From positions 186,001-250,000 of the forward strand of contig JBNJGB010000002.1 in the NCBI GenBank assembly GCA_051747385.1: 64,000 nt of DNA, read 5' to 3'. Position 1 is the stretch's first letter; the number at the start of each line of letters is the position of its first letter. Positions 1-11,100 of this stretch are shown here, piece by piece. Below the pieces are notes generated by a model, which was not told where the DNA came from, did no database searches, and was given only the letters and a program-made list of their open reading frames with translations. The position numbers and the translations under genes were made by a program. Source of the stretch: JBNJGB01 sp051747385. Its GTDB lineage: Bacteria; Myxococcota_A; UBA9042; PHBI01; JACKFB01.

Positions 1-171
1 GCTCCACCGTCTCGAACGCTGGACCGCTGCGGATCCGCGGCGGCTCATAGGGGCGGCGCCGTGGGGCGCGCCGCGTCCGCTCGTCCGTGCCGATCTCGTT
101 GTTCGCCTCGGTGCTCAATGGCCACCTCGCTTGCTCGGGGGGGCTCCCGTGGGTCCGTTGCCGGCGTCGGC
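1..171. other. non-coding flank at window edge
   Basis: This stretch lies downstream of the minus-strand giant lipoprotein gene. I see no gene with coherent protein features on either strand. The only structure is a short perfect palindrome, GCGGATCCGC, near position 30. Whether a gene ends just left of the window cannot be judged. Confidence 0.4.
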
Positions 172-3100
172 TCATCGGATCAACAGGATCTCGCCCTTGG
201 CCGTTCCGAGGACGATGTCCGGCAGGCCGTCCCCGTCGAGATCGACCCCACCGTCCACGGACGTCCCCAGGGAGAAGGTCCCGCTCTGGAACGGGTTCGT
301 GTACAACGCGTCCGCGAACGGGTAAAGGCCGAGGAACGAGGCCCCCTCGTCGGTCTCGTGATTCGCGCGGAACTGCACGCTCTCCGCGGTCGTGTCGCCG
401 CCGACCGCGTAGACCAGATCGGGCGTCGACACGTCGCCGAACAGCCAGCCGTCGAAGTTGCCGACGACGGCCACGGCGCTGTGGAGACCCGTCGGCTCGG
501 CGTTGGCGATGAAGCCGTTCGCGCCCACCCAGGAGCCCGAGACGGTGTCACCGCTGGCCTGGATGCGGAGGTCACCGCCCGCGCCGCTCTGGATGGCCGC
601 GCCGTCGAAGACGTAGACGCCCTTCCCGTCGCTGCGCCCGCTCTGGGTGAGCACCACGTCGGCGACCCCGTCGCCGGTGACGTCCTCAGTGCCCACGATG
701 CTCTGCGCGAAGCCGTCGCCGATGCCGGCGGCCTCCTGGCGGAGGCGGACGCCGATCTGGTCCTCCGGCGTCGGGGAGCCGTCCAGCGGGGTGAGGGTCA
801 CCGTCTCGCCGCCCGAGAACGAACGCCCCGGAATGACGAACAGGCGCCGATCCAGGGCGACGCTCTGGAGCACGAGGAGCTCGTCGGTCGTCTCCGCGCC
901 GCCGCCCGGGGTGGGCAGGATGTCGCCGGCGGGCTTGCACCGGCTGCCGAACTGGATGGGCTCGTCGAAGTCGGCCTCGATGGTGAAGGCCCCGGAGGCC
1001 GTCAGATCCTCGGGCACGTCCAGGTCCCAGAAGAGCTGCGTGTCACTCGTCCAGGCCGGGTCGCCCGGGATGACCCGCAGGAGGTCCAGGCCCTGCTCGC
1101 CCACGGCGATGTCGTCGACGGGGACGTCCCCGTTCAGGTCGCCGGTGAAGTTGCCGGCGCCGCAGAAGTCGGAGTACGCCGCAGAGGAGGCGTCCGCGCC
1201 CGCGATGATCAGGTTCGGGTTCGCCAGGTCCGGGCCCGCGTCCTGCACACCCAGGTACACGGCCACGAAGCCCTTGGAGCCGATCTTGCCGGACACGCCG
1301 AAGTCGGCCAGGCCGTCGCCGTTCACGTCCCCCACGGAGTCGATCCACGATCCGAGCTGCTTGGCCGTGCCGTCGCCCGTGACCGTGTCCGCGCCCACGA
1401 CGCACCGGTGGGTCGGGCCCTCGAGGGACTCGATCACGAGATCGTCCGACAGGTCCCCGAAGACCACGCAGAAGGCGTTCGGGATCTGGTGTCCCACGGC
1501 CACGTCCTGCGCGCCGTCGCCGTTCACGTCGCCGATGACGGGGGCATAGACCGTCATGAAGTTGCGGTCGGAGTCCGTGAAGTCCCCGCCCACGGCGCTG
1601 ACGAAGCCGGGCCCGAAGCGCACGCGCGCCACGTCCGTCTCCACGAGCGTGGTGGAGGCGACCGAGGCGCCGGTCACGTCCGACCAGTTTCCGGCGTCGT
1701 CCACGGCGCGTACGGCGAAGTGGAAGGTCTCGCCGTCCAGGCTCGGGGCGAACTTGCAGCGCTGGCCGTCGACCTTCACGTTCAGCGGCCGAGGATCCGG
1801 CCCGGTGACGGCGTAGCCCTGGCTCAGACCCGCGCTGACCGGCTCCGGCAGCGGCTCCGTGTGCGCGAGGTCCGTGACCGGACACGCCGCTTCGAACTGA
1901 TCCGCGGTGTCGATGGGGTTGCGGCTGTAACGGATGTCGTAGGCCTCCGCGAAGCCATCGTCCGTGCCGTTGTCCCCCACGGCGGACCACTCGAGCGCCA
2001 CGGAGGGCAGGCGCGGATCCACGTCCGCCTCCCCGATGGGGTTCAGCTCCACGGCGGCCGGCGGCACGATGTCGACCTCGGCCGTGAAGGACGCCACGCC
2101 CTCGTTCCCGGCGGCGTCGGAGGCCGCCACAGTCACGACGCTGGTCTCCTGGTCCGGATACGTCAGGTCGCGCAAGGAGCGCTGGACCGGAGACGCCTGG
2201 GTGAGCGAGGACGGCAGGGTGACGTTGCTCGGCGTGAGGTCCGTCTCGGTCCCGTTGGTGGTGGCGGTGGCGGACAGCAGGCTGCCGCCCTTGGCGTTGG
2301 CGTCGGTGATGAGCACGGCCACGTGGCCCTGGAACCCGGCCAGCGACGCGGAGGCGTCCGCCTCCAGGTTGTAGACCTCCTCCGCGCCCTCGGAGGGGGT
2401 GATGAAGCCGGCCACGTCCGTGGCGGTGAAGGAGACGTCGGGCGGGGTGAAGTCCACCTTCCGCGTCTGGACGCCGCTGGAGCCCACCTCCACGCCGCCG
2501 GAGAAGAGCTTCAACTCGAGGTCCAGCACGTCGCCGTCCTGCAGCGGCAGGTCGAAGACCGCGCCGTCGGCGCCGACATCCGTGGTGGAGTCGATGACGG
2601 TCGAGTCGTCGAGGAAGCGGATCTCGTCCACGTCCCCGCAGGCGAAGAACTGGGCGGTCACCTGGACCGTGGCCTCGCTGCAGGACACGCCGTCGGCGCA
2701 GAAGGACCCGTTGTACCAGGTGCCCCCCACCAGGTCGGTGAAGCCCGCCACGCAGTCCGCGATGTCGAAGGTCACGCCGGCGGACCCCGTGCCCACGTTG
2801 CCCACGTCGTCCGTGGCCTCCACCACGATGCGCTTGTGGGACAGGCTCTCGGTCAGCGGCACGGTCACCGTGCGGGTGAGGTCCGCGCCGGCGGGATCGG
2901 ACACGGTCCCCGAGGCCACCTCGGTCCCGGTGCCGCAGCCCGTGTACGCGGCGTCACAGCCGGATGCGATGAGCAGGCTCCAGCTCGTCGTCCCGGAGCC
3001 CACGCTGAAGTCCACGTCCACCTGGAAGCCCGGCGCCTCGGGGTCGGCGTCGTCCGCGTCCGCGAAGGTGGTGCCCTCCGCCGGCGAGGCGATGACGGCC

Positions 3101-6100
3101 TCCGGCGGCGTCGTGTCGACGAGGATCTCCGCCGGGCTGGTCTGCGCCGTGTTGCCGTTGCCGTTCGGCCCCTCGATCTCCGCCGTGAGGGTGTGGGTCC
3201 CGTCGGCGAGCGTCCCGTACTCGGCGTGGGGGAACACAGCCTGGCCGTCGACGACCATCTCCGTGCCCACCTCGACGCCGGCGTCGAACAGGGTGACCTG
3301 ACCGCCGTCCTTGTCGCTGCCGAGGATCACGTCGAGGATGTCGCCCGCCACCACCGGAGACGCGTCGGGGTTGGCGAAGGCGAGCGTCGGGCGCTCGCGG
3401 TCCACGAGCACCTGGACCTGCACGGTGTCGGGCGGCTCCGGGCTCTCGTTGCCCGCGGCGTCCTTCACCACGGCGTGGACCGTGTTCTCCCCCTCGTCGA
3501 GGACGACCTGGAACAGCGCCAGCCCCTCGTCGAGCGGTGCCGTGGCGAGCTCCTTGTTGTTGGTGAACAGGGTGGCCATGCCGTCTTCGTTGGACGACAC
3601 GCGCACCTTGTAGTCGCCGGCCGGCGAGGCCTGCTCGGAGATGCTCAGGACGTCCTGGGGCGCGTCCGTGTCGCCGGGGAAGGCGATGCCCTCCACCTCG
3701 GGGGGCACGTCGTCCACCAGCACGCGCCGCAGGCGCCCCGAGGCGTCCGACTCCTCGAGGCTGCTCACCCACGCCCCGCCCTCCTCCGGCAGGGCCTCGG
3801 CGATGAGCGCCTGGAAGCCCTGAGGCAGGTTGTTCACGTCGATGAAGACGTTGTCGCCCGTGACGCTCGCCAGCGCCACCCGGTGGTAGCCCTCGGACTG
3901 GCACTCGATCCCGTCCACGGCCAGGTCCGGGTGATCGCTGCACACCCGCACGTTGTCCTGGGACGTGATGAGCCCGGCCACGTTGACGGACAGCTGCTTC
4001 GTGGCGTCGAGACCCCACGGGTGCCAGCACTGGCCGCTGGAGCAGACGCCGTCCTCCGGGCAGGGATCGTCCACGCTGCAGCCCTCCTCGCCCAGGAAGG
4101 ACGGGAAGATGATGCGCGCCTTGGGCGACTGGGGCTCCACGACCACGGTCCGGGTGGTCGATGCCTCGTTGCCCGCCGTGTCGGACAGGCTCGCCGAGAG
4201 CGTCACCGTGCCGGTCGGATACACGACCGTCGAGCCGCCTGTCTCGTTCTCGAAGGTCACCGTCAGGCTTTCCCCCTCCGGGACGTCCTGCGGGACGGTC
4301 GCGGTGAAGGTCTTCGACTGGGCGCCCAGGTCCGGATCCTCCCACTCGAAGACCACGGTGATCTCCTGGCCCTCCTCCACGCCCGACACCGTGACCGACA
4401 AGGCGTGATCCATCACGTCGGGCGTGCCCGGGTTGGCGTCGTCCGAATTGAGCAGCTCGGACACGGCGGGCGCCTTGAAGACGATGCTCGGCGCCACGCG
4501 GTCCACTCGGATGGAGACGGTGTCGCCCGCCACCTCCTGTCCGGCCAGGTCGACCACGGACGGGGTGACGTCGCAGGTGAACCCGTGCAGCAGCGCGATG
4601 TCGCCGAAGACGGCGGACCCGTCGGAGACCTCCTCCTCGAAGGTCTCCGTGACCCCGTCGCAGGTCACGTCCAGACCGGCCGTGCTGCCGTCCTCGGCGT
4701 CGGTCGTGGCCACCTCCACGGAGAGGTGGCAGTCCTTCTGCGTCCCCAGGCAGGCGTCCGACGACAGATTCAGGACGTCACCGGGCGGCAGATCGACCAC
4801 GCTCACGCCGGGCACGGAGGTCTTCCAGGTGACCGAGCGGACCGCGCTGGCGCCCTCCTCGCCCGCGACCACGGCGACCACCTGCAGGCCGACCTCCACG
4901 TCGGCCTCGAGGGGTACGCCGGAGAAGGTGTACGTGCCGTCCCCACCGTCGATGCCGGTGAGACCGGAGCCCTCTCCGTCGATGAGCAGGCTCGTCGAAG
5001 CGCCCGTGATGGCGTCGCCGCTGTTCGGGTCGACGACCTCGGCCACCACGGCGACGGTGGACTCGGTGGTGACGGTGTTCGGGGCCGGCTCGAGGATCCG
5101 GACGATCGGGGCGTCGAGGACCACGTCCACGGTCTGGACCAGGGGTGCCGCCGCGTTCCCGAACGCGTCGACCGCCGTGGCCTCGACCGTGTTGTCGCCC
5201 GGGTCGAGGGTCACGCCGGTCCACGTGGCCTCGAAGCTGGTGTCGGCGACGGGCTCGCAGCCCAGGTCCGCGCCGTTGACCGCGACGCAGATCTCCGCAC
5301 CGTCGGCCTCCGTCTCGCCCTGCAAGCGGAACACGAAGTTCTGCTGATAGCCGGGCGTCGTCGGATCCGTGTCCGCATGCGCCGGGTCGGCGACGGGGTC
5401 GAGCACGCCGGCGCTCGGAGAGACGCGCACCACGGAGGGGGGCGTCGTGTCGACCGTCACCAGGACCTCCGGCGACTTGCCCGCCACGTCGGAGACCACG
5501 TTCCCGTAGACGTCCTCGCCGTCCACCTGGAGGAAGTAGGAGCCGTCAGCCAGGCCCTCGCAGGCGGCATCGAGATCCACGGACACGGTGAAGGCGCCCT
5601 CGTCGACGACTCCCTCCTGGAGCGAGCAGAGCAGCTCGCCCTGCTCGGAGAAGACGCGGATGTCGATGGGCCGCCCGTCGAGACCGCTCGCCTCGCCGAC
5701 GAAGGTCACGAGGGCGTCCGCCAGGCGCGCGCCGTCCTCGGGCGACGCCAGATCGATGGACGGGGCCGGCAGGCCCACCGTGAGGAAGATGACGGCCGAC
5801 ATGGACGGGTTGGGTCCCGCCACGGCGGCGCGGCACTCCACTTCGTTGCCCAGGCCGCCGACGTCCAGGGCCACCGGAACCGCGTAGACGTCATCCTCCG
5901 GAGCCTCCCCCACCTCGATCTCGCCGACCGGGACGAAGGGCGTGTCCGCACCCTGCGGACGACACTGCACGGTGATCGCGGTGCCTTCGACGACCCCGGC
6001 GGCCTCCACTTCGAAGTCCCGCTCGTAGACGGCGGCGGTCGAGGTGTCCTGATCGCCCACGGCATTGAGGATGCCGCCGGACGAGGGCGCCGTGATGGCC

Positions 6101-7287
6101 ACGTCCGGGGCGACACCGAACACGTCCACGATGACCATGGACTCGCCGACGTTCCCGCACGGATCCTCCGCGCTCGCGGTGAGGGTCACGGGCCCACTCT
6201 GGGTGAAGGTCACGTCCTCGAAGACGAACACCCCCCCTTGGTGGGGGACCTGTTCGACGAGCGTCCCGTCCACGAAGAGGCTGACGAGGGCGTCCGGATC
6301 CCCACCCAGGCCGCTCACCTCGCCGCGCACGTCGTACTGGAGGCCGTCGGCCGGGTCGTCGTTGTGGTCCATGCCCAGCGTGATCGGGGAGTCGTCCTCC
6401 GTGGGCTGCGTGATGGCGAGCTCGGGCGCGGAGGCGTCCACCGTGTAGGCGGCGTTCAGCGTCCCGTCGAGGCCCTCCGACTCCGGGTGGAGCGCGGCCG
6501 CGGTCGCCTGCAGGACGCCGGAGCCGTCCTGGTCGTTGCCCACGGTCACCTCGAAGGTGGCCGTGCCGTCCTCGTCCAGGTCGACGGGGCCGTGGGTCTC
6601 CTCCACGTCGTCGAAGGACGTGGTCAGGCTGGCCCGATCACAGGACCCGCCCTCGTGGACCACGGTGAGGGACGTCTGGAAACCGGGCGTGTCCGGGTCC
6701 ACGTCCTCGGTGAGGCAGCCCTCGGCGGACGGCGGCTGCAGCGCCACGTCGCAGGCCTCCGTGGCCATGGTCACCGTCTTGCAGCAGGAGGCGGCGCCGT
6801 CGCCCGTGGGCACCTCGACGCACACCTCGTAGCCGCCCTCGTCCGACGGCGGGAAGGTCATGGCGGTGAAGCGCGCGCGGCCTGCGTCCCCCTCCAGGCC
6901 GAGCACGGACTGCTGGCCCACCTGCTGGCCCCGGATGGTCAGCGTCGCCAGCGTGCCCGCACCCACGCACGCGGTGTCCGCCTCCACGTCGAACTGGAGG
7001 GCCGGGAAGCCGAGGTACTGCGACGGCTCGTCGTCCGGATACAGGACGACCTCGTCGGCGTCGGCGCCGACCAGCCCCCCGCTGGTGCCGATGCCGCACG
7101 ACACGATCTCCTGGGGAGTGCAGGCTCCGTCAGGGGCGTCGGGCCCGTCGTCCGGAGAGACGTCGCCGTCCACCGGCACGTCGGACGAGACGTCGGCATC
7201 GGGTCCACCCCCGTCACCGCCGTCGTCCGAGCACGCGCCCGCGAAGAGAAGCGTTGACGCCGCGATCATCAGGAGCAGACGATTCAT
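172..7287 (-). CDS. giant surface lipoprotein with Ig-like, FN3 and FG-GAP repeats
   Basis: This encodes a 2371-residue exported lipoprotein. The N-terminus is a lipoprotein signal ending FAGAC, with Cys19 as the acylation site, followed by a Gly/Asp-rich linker. Most of the chain is a series of bacterial Ig-like modules, recognisable by recurring 'VDTTPP' and 'VDxxAP' openings. A fibronectin-III-like segment follows near residue 1780. The last ~450 residues carry integrin-type FG-GAP beta-propeller repeats with DVNGDG, DLNGD, DVTGDG and DLDGDG calcium-binding loops. The protein probably sits on the outer surface as an adhesin or scaffold; that role is inferred from the domains. The ATG lies directly before a convincing signal peptide. 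The gene stands alone on its strand. The opposite strand is also open over almost the whole length, but its Arg/Val/Gly-rich product looks like a GC-driven shadow. Confidence 0.9.
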   Translation of the reverse strand: MNRLLLMIAASTLLFAGACSDDGGDGGGPDADVSSDVPVDGDVSPDDGPDAPDGACTPQEIVSCGIGTSGGLVGADADEVVLYPDDEPSQYLGFPALQFDVEADTACVGAGTLATLTIRGQQVGQQSVLGLEGDAGRARFTAMTFPPSDEGGYEVCVEVPTGDGAASCCKTVTMATEACDVALQPPSAEGCLTEDVDPDTPGFQTSLTVVHEGGSCDRASLTTSFDDVEETHGPVDLDEDGTATFEVTVGNDQDGSGVLQATAAALHPESEGLDGTLNAAYTVDASAPELAITQPTEDDSPITLGMDHNDDPADGLQYDVRGEVSGLGGDPDALVSLFVDGTLVEQVPHQGGVFVFEDVTFTQSGPVTLTASAEDPCGNVGESMVIVDVFGVAPDVAITAPSSGGILNAVGDQDTSTAAVYERDFEVEAAGVVEGTAITVQCRPQGADTPFVPVGEIEVGEAPEDDVYAVPVALDVGGLGNEVECRAAVAGPNPSMSAVIFLTVGLPAPSIDLASPEDGARLADALVTFVGEASGLDGRPIDIRVFSEQGELLCSLQEGVVDEGAFTVSVDLDAACEGLADGSYFLQVDGEDVYGNVVSDVAGKSPEVLVTVDTTPPSVVRVSPSAGVLDPVADPAHADTDPTTPGYQQNFVFRLQGETEADGAEICVAVNGADLGCEPVADTSFEATWTGVTLDPGDNTVEATAVDAFGNAAAPLVQTVDVVLDAPIVRILEPAPNTVTTESTVAVVAEVVDPNSGDAITGASTSLLIDGEGSGLTGIDGGDGTYTFSGVPLEADVEVGLQVVAVVAGEEGASAVRSVTWKTSVPGVSVVDLPPGDVLNLSSDACLGTQKDCHLSVEVATTDAEDGSTAGLDVTCDGVTETFEEEVSDGSAVFGDIALLHGFTCDVTPSVVDLAGQEVAGDTVSIRVDRVAPSIVFKAPAVSELLNSDDANPGTPDVMDHALSVTVSGVEEGQEITVVFEWEDPDLGAQSKTFTATVPQDVPEGESLTVTFENETGGSTVVYPTGTVTLSASLSDTAGNEASTTRTVVVEPQSPKARIIFPSFLGEEGCSVDDPCPEDGVCSSGQCWHPWGLDATKQLSVNVAGLITSQDNVRVCSDHPDLAVDGIECQSEGYHRVALASVTGDNVFIDVNNLPQGFQALIAEALPEEGGAWVSSLEESDASGRLRRVLVDDVPPEVEGIAFPGDTDAPQDVLSISEQASPAGDYKVRVSSNEDGMATLFTNNKELATAPLDEGLALFQVVLDEGENTVHAVVKDAAGNESPEPPDTVQVQVLVDRERPTLAFANPDASPVVAGDILDVILGSDKDGGQVTLFDAGVEVGTEMVVDGQAVFPHAEYGTLADGTHTLTAEIEGPNGNGNTAQTSPAEILVDTTPPEAVIASPAEGTTFADADDADPEAPGFQVDVDFSVGSGTTSWSLLIASGCDAAYTGCGTGTEVASGTVSDPAGADLTRTVTVPLTESLSHKRIVVEATDDVGNVGTGSAGVTFDIADCVAGFTDLVGGTWYNGSFCADGVSCSEATVQVTAQFFACGDVDEIRFLDDSTVIDSTTDVGADGAVFDLPLQDGDVLDLELKLFSGGVEVGSSGVQTRKVDFTPPDVSFTATDVAGFITPSEGAEEVYNLEADASASLAGFQGHVAVLITDANAKGGSLLSATATTNGTETDLTPSNVTLPSSLTQASPVQRSLRDLTYPDQETSVVTVAASDAAGNEGVASFTAEVDIVPPAAVELNPIGEADVDPRLPSVALEWSAVGDNGTDDGFAEAYDIRYSRNPIDTADQFEAACPVTDLAHTEPLPEPVSAGLSQGYAVTGPDPRPLNVKVDGQRCKFAPSLDGETFHFAVRAVDDAGNWSDVTGASVASTTLVETDVARVRFGPGFVSAVGGDFTDSDRNFMTVYAPVIGDVNGDGAQDVAVGHQIPNAFCVVFGDLSDDLVIESLEGPTHRCVVGADTVTGDGTAKQLGSWIDSVGDVNGDGLADFGVSGKIGSKGFVAVYLGVQDAGPDLANPNLIIAGADASSAAYSDFCGAGNFTGDLNGDVPVDDIAVGEQGLDLLRVIPGDPAWTSDTQLFWDLDVPEDLTASGAFTIEADFDEPIQFGSRCKPAGDILPTPGGGAETTDELLVLQSVALDRRLFVIPGRSFSGGETVTLTPLDGSPTPEDQIGVRLRQEAAGIGDGFAQSIVGTEDVTGDGVADVVLTQSGRSDGKGVYVFDGAAIQSGAGGDLRIQASGDTVSGSWVGANGFIANAEPTGLHSAVAVVGNFDGWLFGDVSTPDLVYAVGGDTTAESVQFRANHETDEGASFLGLYPFADALYTNPFQSGTFSLGTSVDGGVDLDGDGLPDIVLGTAKGEILLIR

Positions 7288-7618
7288 GGTTTCCTCACCT
7301 CTGCCGGCGGGTGCGCTCGGGACGCCCGTGGGACGCGTGGCGCCCGCTCGTCACCACTGTGTGTTGCCGCGCCCACGGGTGACCGATCACCGGCCCCGGG
7401 GCGAGACGCCCGCATCCCCCGCCTTGCATGCCATGGGGACGGGATCTTGTGACTGGGGGTGTGGATCCTGCAAGAAAGGGCGCTCTCGGACTGCCGACCC
7501 GCCGCCCGGCGACGAGCACCGTAGAGAACCTTAGCATGTCGATCGTCTCGTTTGGACGCCCGCCCGGCGGTTTTTTGCGGCCGAGGGCGCTCCGGAGTCC
7601 CACCGAACGCGGCGGCGA
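7288..7618. other. 331-bp non-coding gap
   Basis: This gap separates the start of the giant lipoprotein gene from the end of the PqqD-like gene; both are on the minus strand. I find no protein-like reading frame and no convincing promoter hexamers. A T6 run at 7571-7576 follows a GC-rich stretch on the plus strand, but no plus-strand gene precedes it. The promoter of the giant lipoprotein gene should lie here but could not be assigned. Confidence 0.5.
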
Positions 7619-7924
7619 TCAGGCGACCCGCTCGACTACCCCGACGGCCAGGAGCTCCTCGGCGAAGGCGCGAGCGTCCCCGCCGGCGCGCTCCTCGTCG
7701 ACCTCGAAGTCTCTCGCGAGCGCGCGAGAGAGGGTTGCGGCCGTCACGCCCGCTTCTCCGGCGTCCCGGATGCACCTCCAGAGGAACACGGCCGTGACGT
7801 TGTCCAGGACGTGCATGCGGCTGTCGGGCGTCAGGACGAACACCTTGTCACCGACCTGGCGCTCCACGGGAGAGCCCGCCGCGCGGAGGCGGTCGTGGGG
7901 TCGGACGGTGCGGGGGGCGGTCAT
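7619..7924 (-). CDS. PqqD-like peptide-binding protein (orphan)
   Basis: This encodes a 101-residue cytosolic protein. Its pattern, DKVFVLTPDSRMHVLDNVTA then FLW and a C-terminal helical half ending FAEELLAVGVVERVA, matches the PqqD winged-helix family. These proteins (alone or fused to radical-SAM enzymes) hold a precursor peptide for modification. The residue span fits a complete PqqD domain. A strong ribosome site, AAGGAGGGA, precedes the ATG and fixes the start. No radical-SAM enzyme, precursor peptide or transporter lies beside it; the neighbours are lipoprotein genes. Stand-alone PqqD-like proteins of unknown role are common in myxobacteria, so the family is fairly sure and the function is not. 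Confidence 0.72.
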   Translation of the reverse strand: MTAPRTVRPHDRLRAAGSPVERQVGDKVFVLTPDSRMHVLDNVTAVFLWRCIRDAGEAGVTAATLSRALARDFEVDEERAGGDARAFAEELLAVGVVERVA

Positions 7925-7996
7925 GGGGTCCCTCCTTCGGGAAGCGGGGCGGCGGGAGCCGGGAACAAACGAGGCTTCACGACGCCCCCGGTCGGG

Positions 7997-8025
7997 TTGA
8001 TTCCTCCGTAAGACCCTTCTAATGT
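7997..8025 (+). promoter_or_regulatory. putative promoter of Cys-rich lipoprotein gene
   Basis: TTGATT at 7997-8002 and TAATGT at 8020-8025 are separated by 17 bp, matching the promoter form seen repeatedly in this window. An overlapping TCTAAT at 8018-8023 is the alternative -10, with a 15-bp spacer. Confidence 0.4.
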
Positions 8026-8125
8026 GGGCGCCGATGTTTGCAAGGCCCGACAGGCTCGAATCGGCGCTGGATCGACGGGCTCGGAGGTCCGAACCGATTC
8101 GGTGGTCATCCAGGAGATCGTCAGA

Positions 8126-11100
8126 ATGAGGAAGGCGTCCACCGCGTGTTTCGCGCTCGCGCTCGTGCTCTCCCTGACCGCTTGTGGGGGCGGGGGCAAC
8201 GGCGGCACTTCACTGATTCCCGACGGCGACGAGGACGTCACCGAAGACACTGGCGAGGTCAGCCCTGACGTCGGTCCCCAGTGCACGGAGGCCACGGCCG
8301 CCGAGGACTGCGAGGGCGTCCTCGACCTGGACGCCTGCGAGGAGGCCGCCTGTGAAGGTGGCGAGTGCGTCGCGCAGGCGATCCCGGACTGCTGCGAAGC
8401 GCCCGCGGACTGCGAGTCCCCCGGCGCCTGCGAGACCGTCGACTGTGTCGCCGATCAGTGCGTCTACGAGCCCGTCCCGGACTGCTGTGAAGCGCCCGCG
8501 GACTGCGAGCCCCCCGGCGCTTGCGAGACCGTCGACTGTGTGGCCGACCAGTGCGTCTACGAGCCCATCGCCGACTGCTGCGAGACGGCCGCGGACTGCG
8601 AGGGCCAGGTCGACGCCGGCGCCTGCGACGTCGTCGAGTGCACCGAGGACAACACCTGCGAGGTCCGGGACGATGTCGTCGAGGGCTGCTGCGAGTCCAA
8701 CAACGACTGCGCGGGCCTGGGTGACGGCTGCTGCAACGTCGCCAGCTGCTCGGGCGACAACGTCTGCGTCGTCGAGGAGCTCGACGACTGCTGCGCGGCG
8801 AGCGCGGACTGCGACGACGGCAGCCCGGCCACCACGGACATCTGCGAGACCACGTGCGTGGCGGAGGGCTGCGTATACGAGGCGCCCGTCTGCGAGGTGA
8901 ACCAGGTCTTCACCAGCAAGAACTTCGACGACGGGACGTTCCAGCTCCTGAAGACGGCCGACGACGACGAGGGCGACGCCGTGGGCATCCAGGTGGTCGA
9001 CGACACCGCCGTGAGCCAGGACCACAGCCTGTACTTCGGCGACCCCGAGTGCATGACCTACTACGACGCCGACCTGAGCCCGTCGTGCACGCCCATCGAC
9101 GCGTTCGGCGCGGCCGACGGAGTGCAGCTCGCGGTGGAGACCAGCGAGATCGAGCTCAACGAGGACACGGGCGCCTACCTGGGCTTCTGGGTGAAGATGG
9201 CGGCCGAGCCCGCGGCGGAGATCCCCGGCGGCACCTTCGTCTCCACGGACTTCCTCGCAGTGGACGTGGACGACGGCAGCACCGTCCAGGAGGTCTGGAA
9301 GAGCACCGACGAGCAGGCCCTGGGCCTCGAGAACACCACGAACGGCGAGTGGGTCCACCAGGCCGCGGATCTCACGCAGTACGCCGGGGAATCCATCACC
9401 ATCCGCTTCCGCTTCGTAAGCGACGGCGACGCCGACTTCAACTCGGACACCGAGGGGGAGCCCTGGTACGGCGCCTACGTGGACAGCCTCCAGGTGAAGG
9501 CGAGCTGCCAGAACGCCGAATGCACGGCGGAGGACCCGGCCTGTCCCGACGACAACGACGGCTGCACCACGAACGCCTGCACGCTGTTCGCCAAGGGGAC
9601 CAAGGGCGTCTGCGCCTACGAGACCAACGCCCCGGGCGGCACCTGCACGAGCTGCAACGTCCCGGCCGACTGCGGCAGCGACGCCTGCCTCGACTACATC
9701 TGCACGGCGGAGGGCACCTGCTCCTCGACCCTCAAGGACGAGTGCTGCCAGCCCTCCTCGGACTTCCCGGAGGCGACGGAGCCGCCCGACGTGGCCGTGG
9801 AGGGCTTCGAGGACGGCGACATCTCAGACTGGGAGATCGAGGATCCCTTCGACGACAACGTGACCTGGCAGCTCCTCCAGGCGCTGGCCTACGCCGGCGA
9901 GTACACCCTGTACTTCGGTGACCCGGCGAGCCTGAGCTACGACGCAGACGACGGCAACGCGGCCGTGGCGACCGCCTGGACCCCCGCCATGGAGCTGGAC
10001 GACGACCCCTTCCGGATTCCAGTCCTCCAGTTCTGGCTGTTCCTGTCCACCGAGTTCGACGGTGCGGCCGAGCCGCCGGAGGCGGACTTCGACCAGCTCA
10101 CGGTGCTCGTGGACACCATGACGGACGCCGAGCCGGTGGTCGTCTGGGAGTCCAACGACGCCATCCAGGGCTCCACCCGCAACGAGTGGGCCCAGATCGG
10201 CGTGGACCTGGACGCCTGGGCCGGCAGCACGGTGCGCGTCGGCTTCCGCTTCGACAGCGTGGACGACGCGAGCAACACCCACGGCGGCGTACGCATCGAC
10301 GAGCTGACGGTCACGTCCATCTGCACGGGCGAGGGCACCTGCCTCGGCCAGGCGGACTGCGACGACGGCGACGCCTGCACCACAGACTGGTGCGTGCTCG
10401 GCGAGTGCCAGAGCGAGAAGACGGATCCCCTCTGCTGCGACGCCGACGAGGACTGCGACGATGGCAACAATTGCACGATCGACACGTGCAGCGAGGAGGG
10501 AAGCTGCACCTTCGCCTACGACGAGACCAAGACGAACTGCTGCTCCGAGGCGCCGTGGGTCGACGCCTGGACCGCCACGTTCGAGGACGGCGATGACGGC
10601 TTCACCGTGGACACCGACTCGACCCCGGTGACCTGGCACCGCACCACGGACGCGGCCGCCTCAGGCGAGGCCAGCTTCAACTTCTCCGACCCGGCCACGG
10701 GGATGTACGCCACCGGCGACGACACGGCCAGCAGCGGCCGGCTGATCAGCAAGCCCATCACGGTGCCCCCGTTCGAGGTCGGCACGCCCTACGCCGAGTT
10801 CGAGCTCCTGATGGCCACCGAGTGGGACGACAACGACCCGACCGAGTTCCAGCCCATCTTCTCCGTGGACGACTTCCGCGTCCTCGTGGCGCCGGCCGAC
10901 GACCTGGAGGCCGCCGAGGAGTGGTGGGTGAGCCACTACCTCACGAACACGACGCGCGGTCAGTGGCTCCACAGCCGCGTGGACCTGAGCGACTGGCGGG
11001 GCGAGGACGTCCGCCTCGTCTTCGAGTTCGACAGCGGCGACGAGAAGAACAACGGGTACGCCGGGCCGTTCGTCGACGACGTGGGCTTCGCCACCACGTG

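Noticed and set aside
61..7257. Plus-strand 2398-codon open reading frame antisense to the giant lipoprotein
   Set aside because: Its product is a monotonous Arg/Val/Gly/His/Asp mixture without domains or signal, as expected from reading the complement of a GC3-biased gene; the minus frame has a lipobox and recognisable repeats.
7555..7580. Rho-independent terminator with T6 at 7571
   Set aside because: The GC-rich stretch before the T run cannot form a stem with a sensible loop, and no plus-strand gene ends there.
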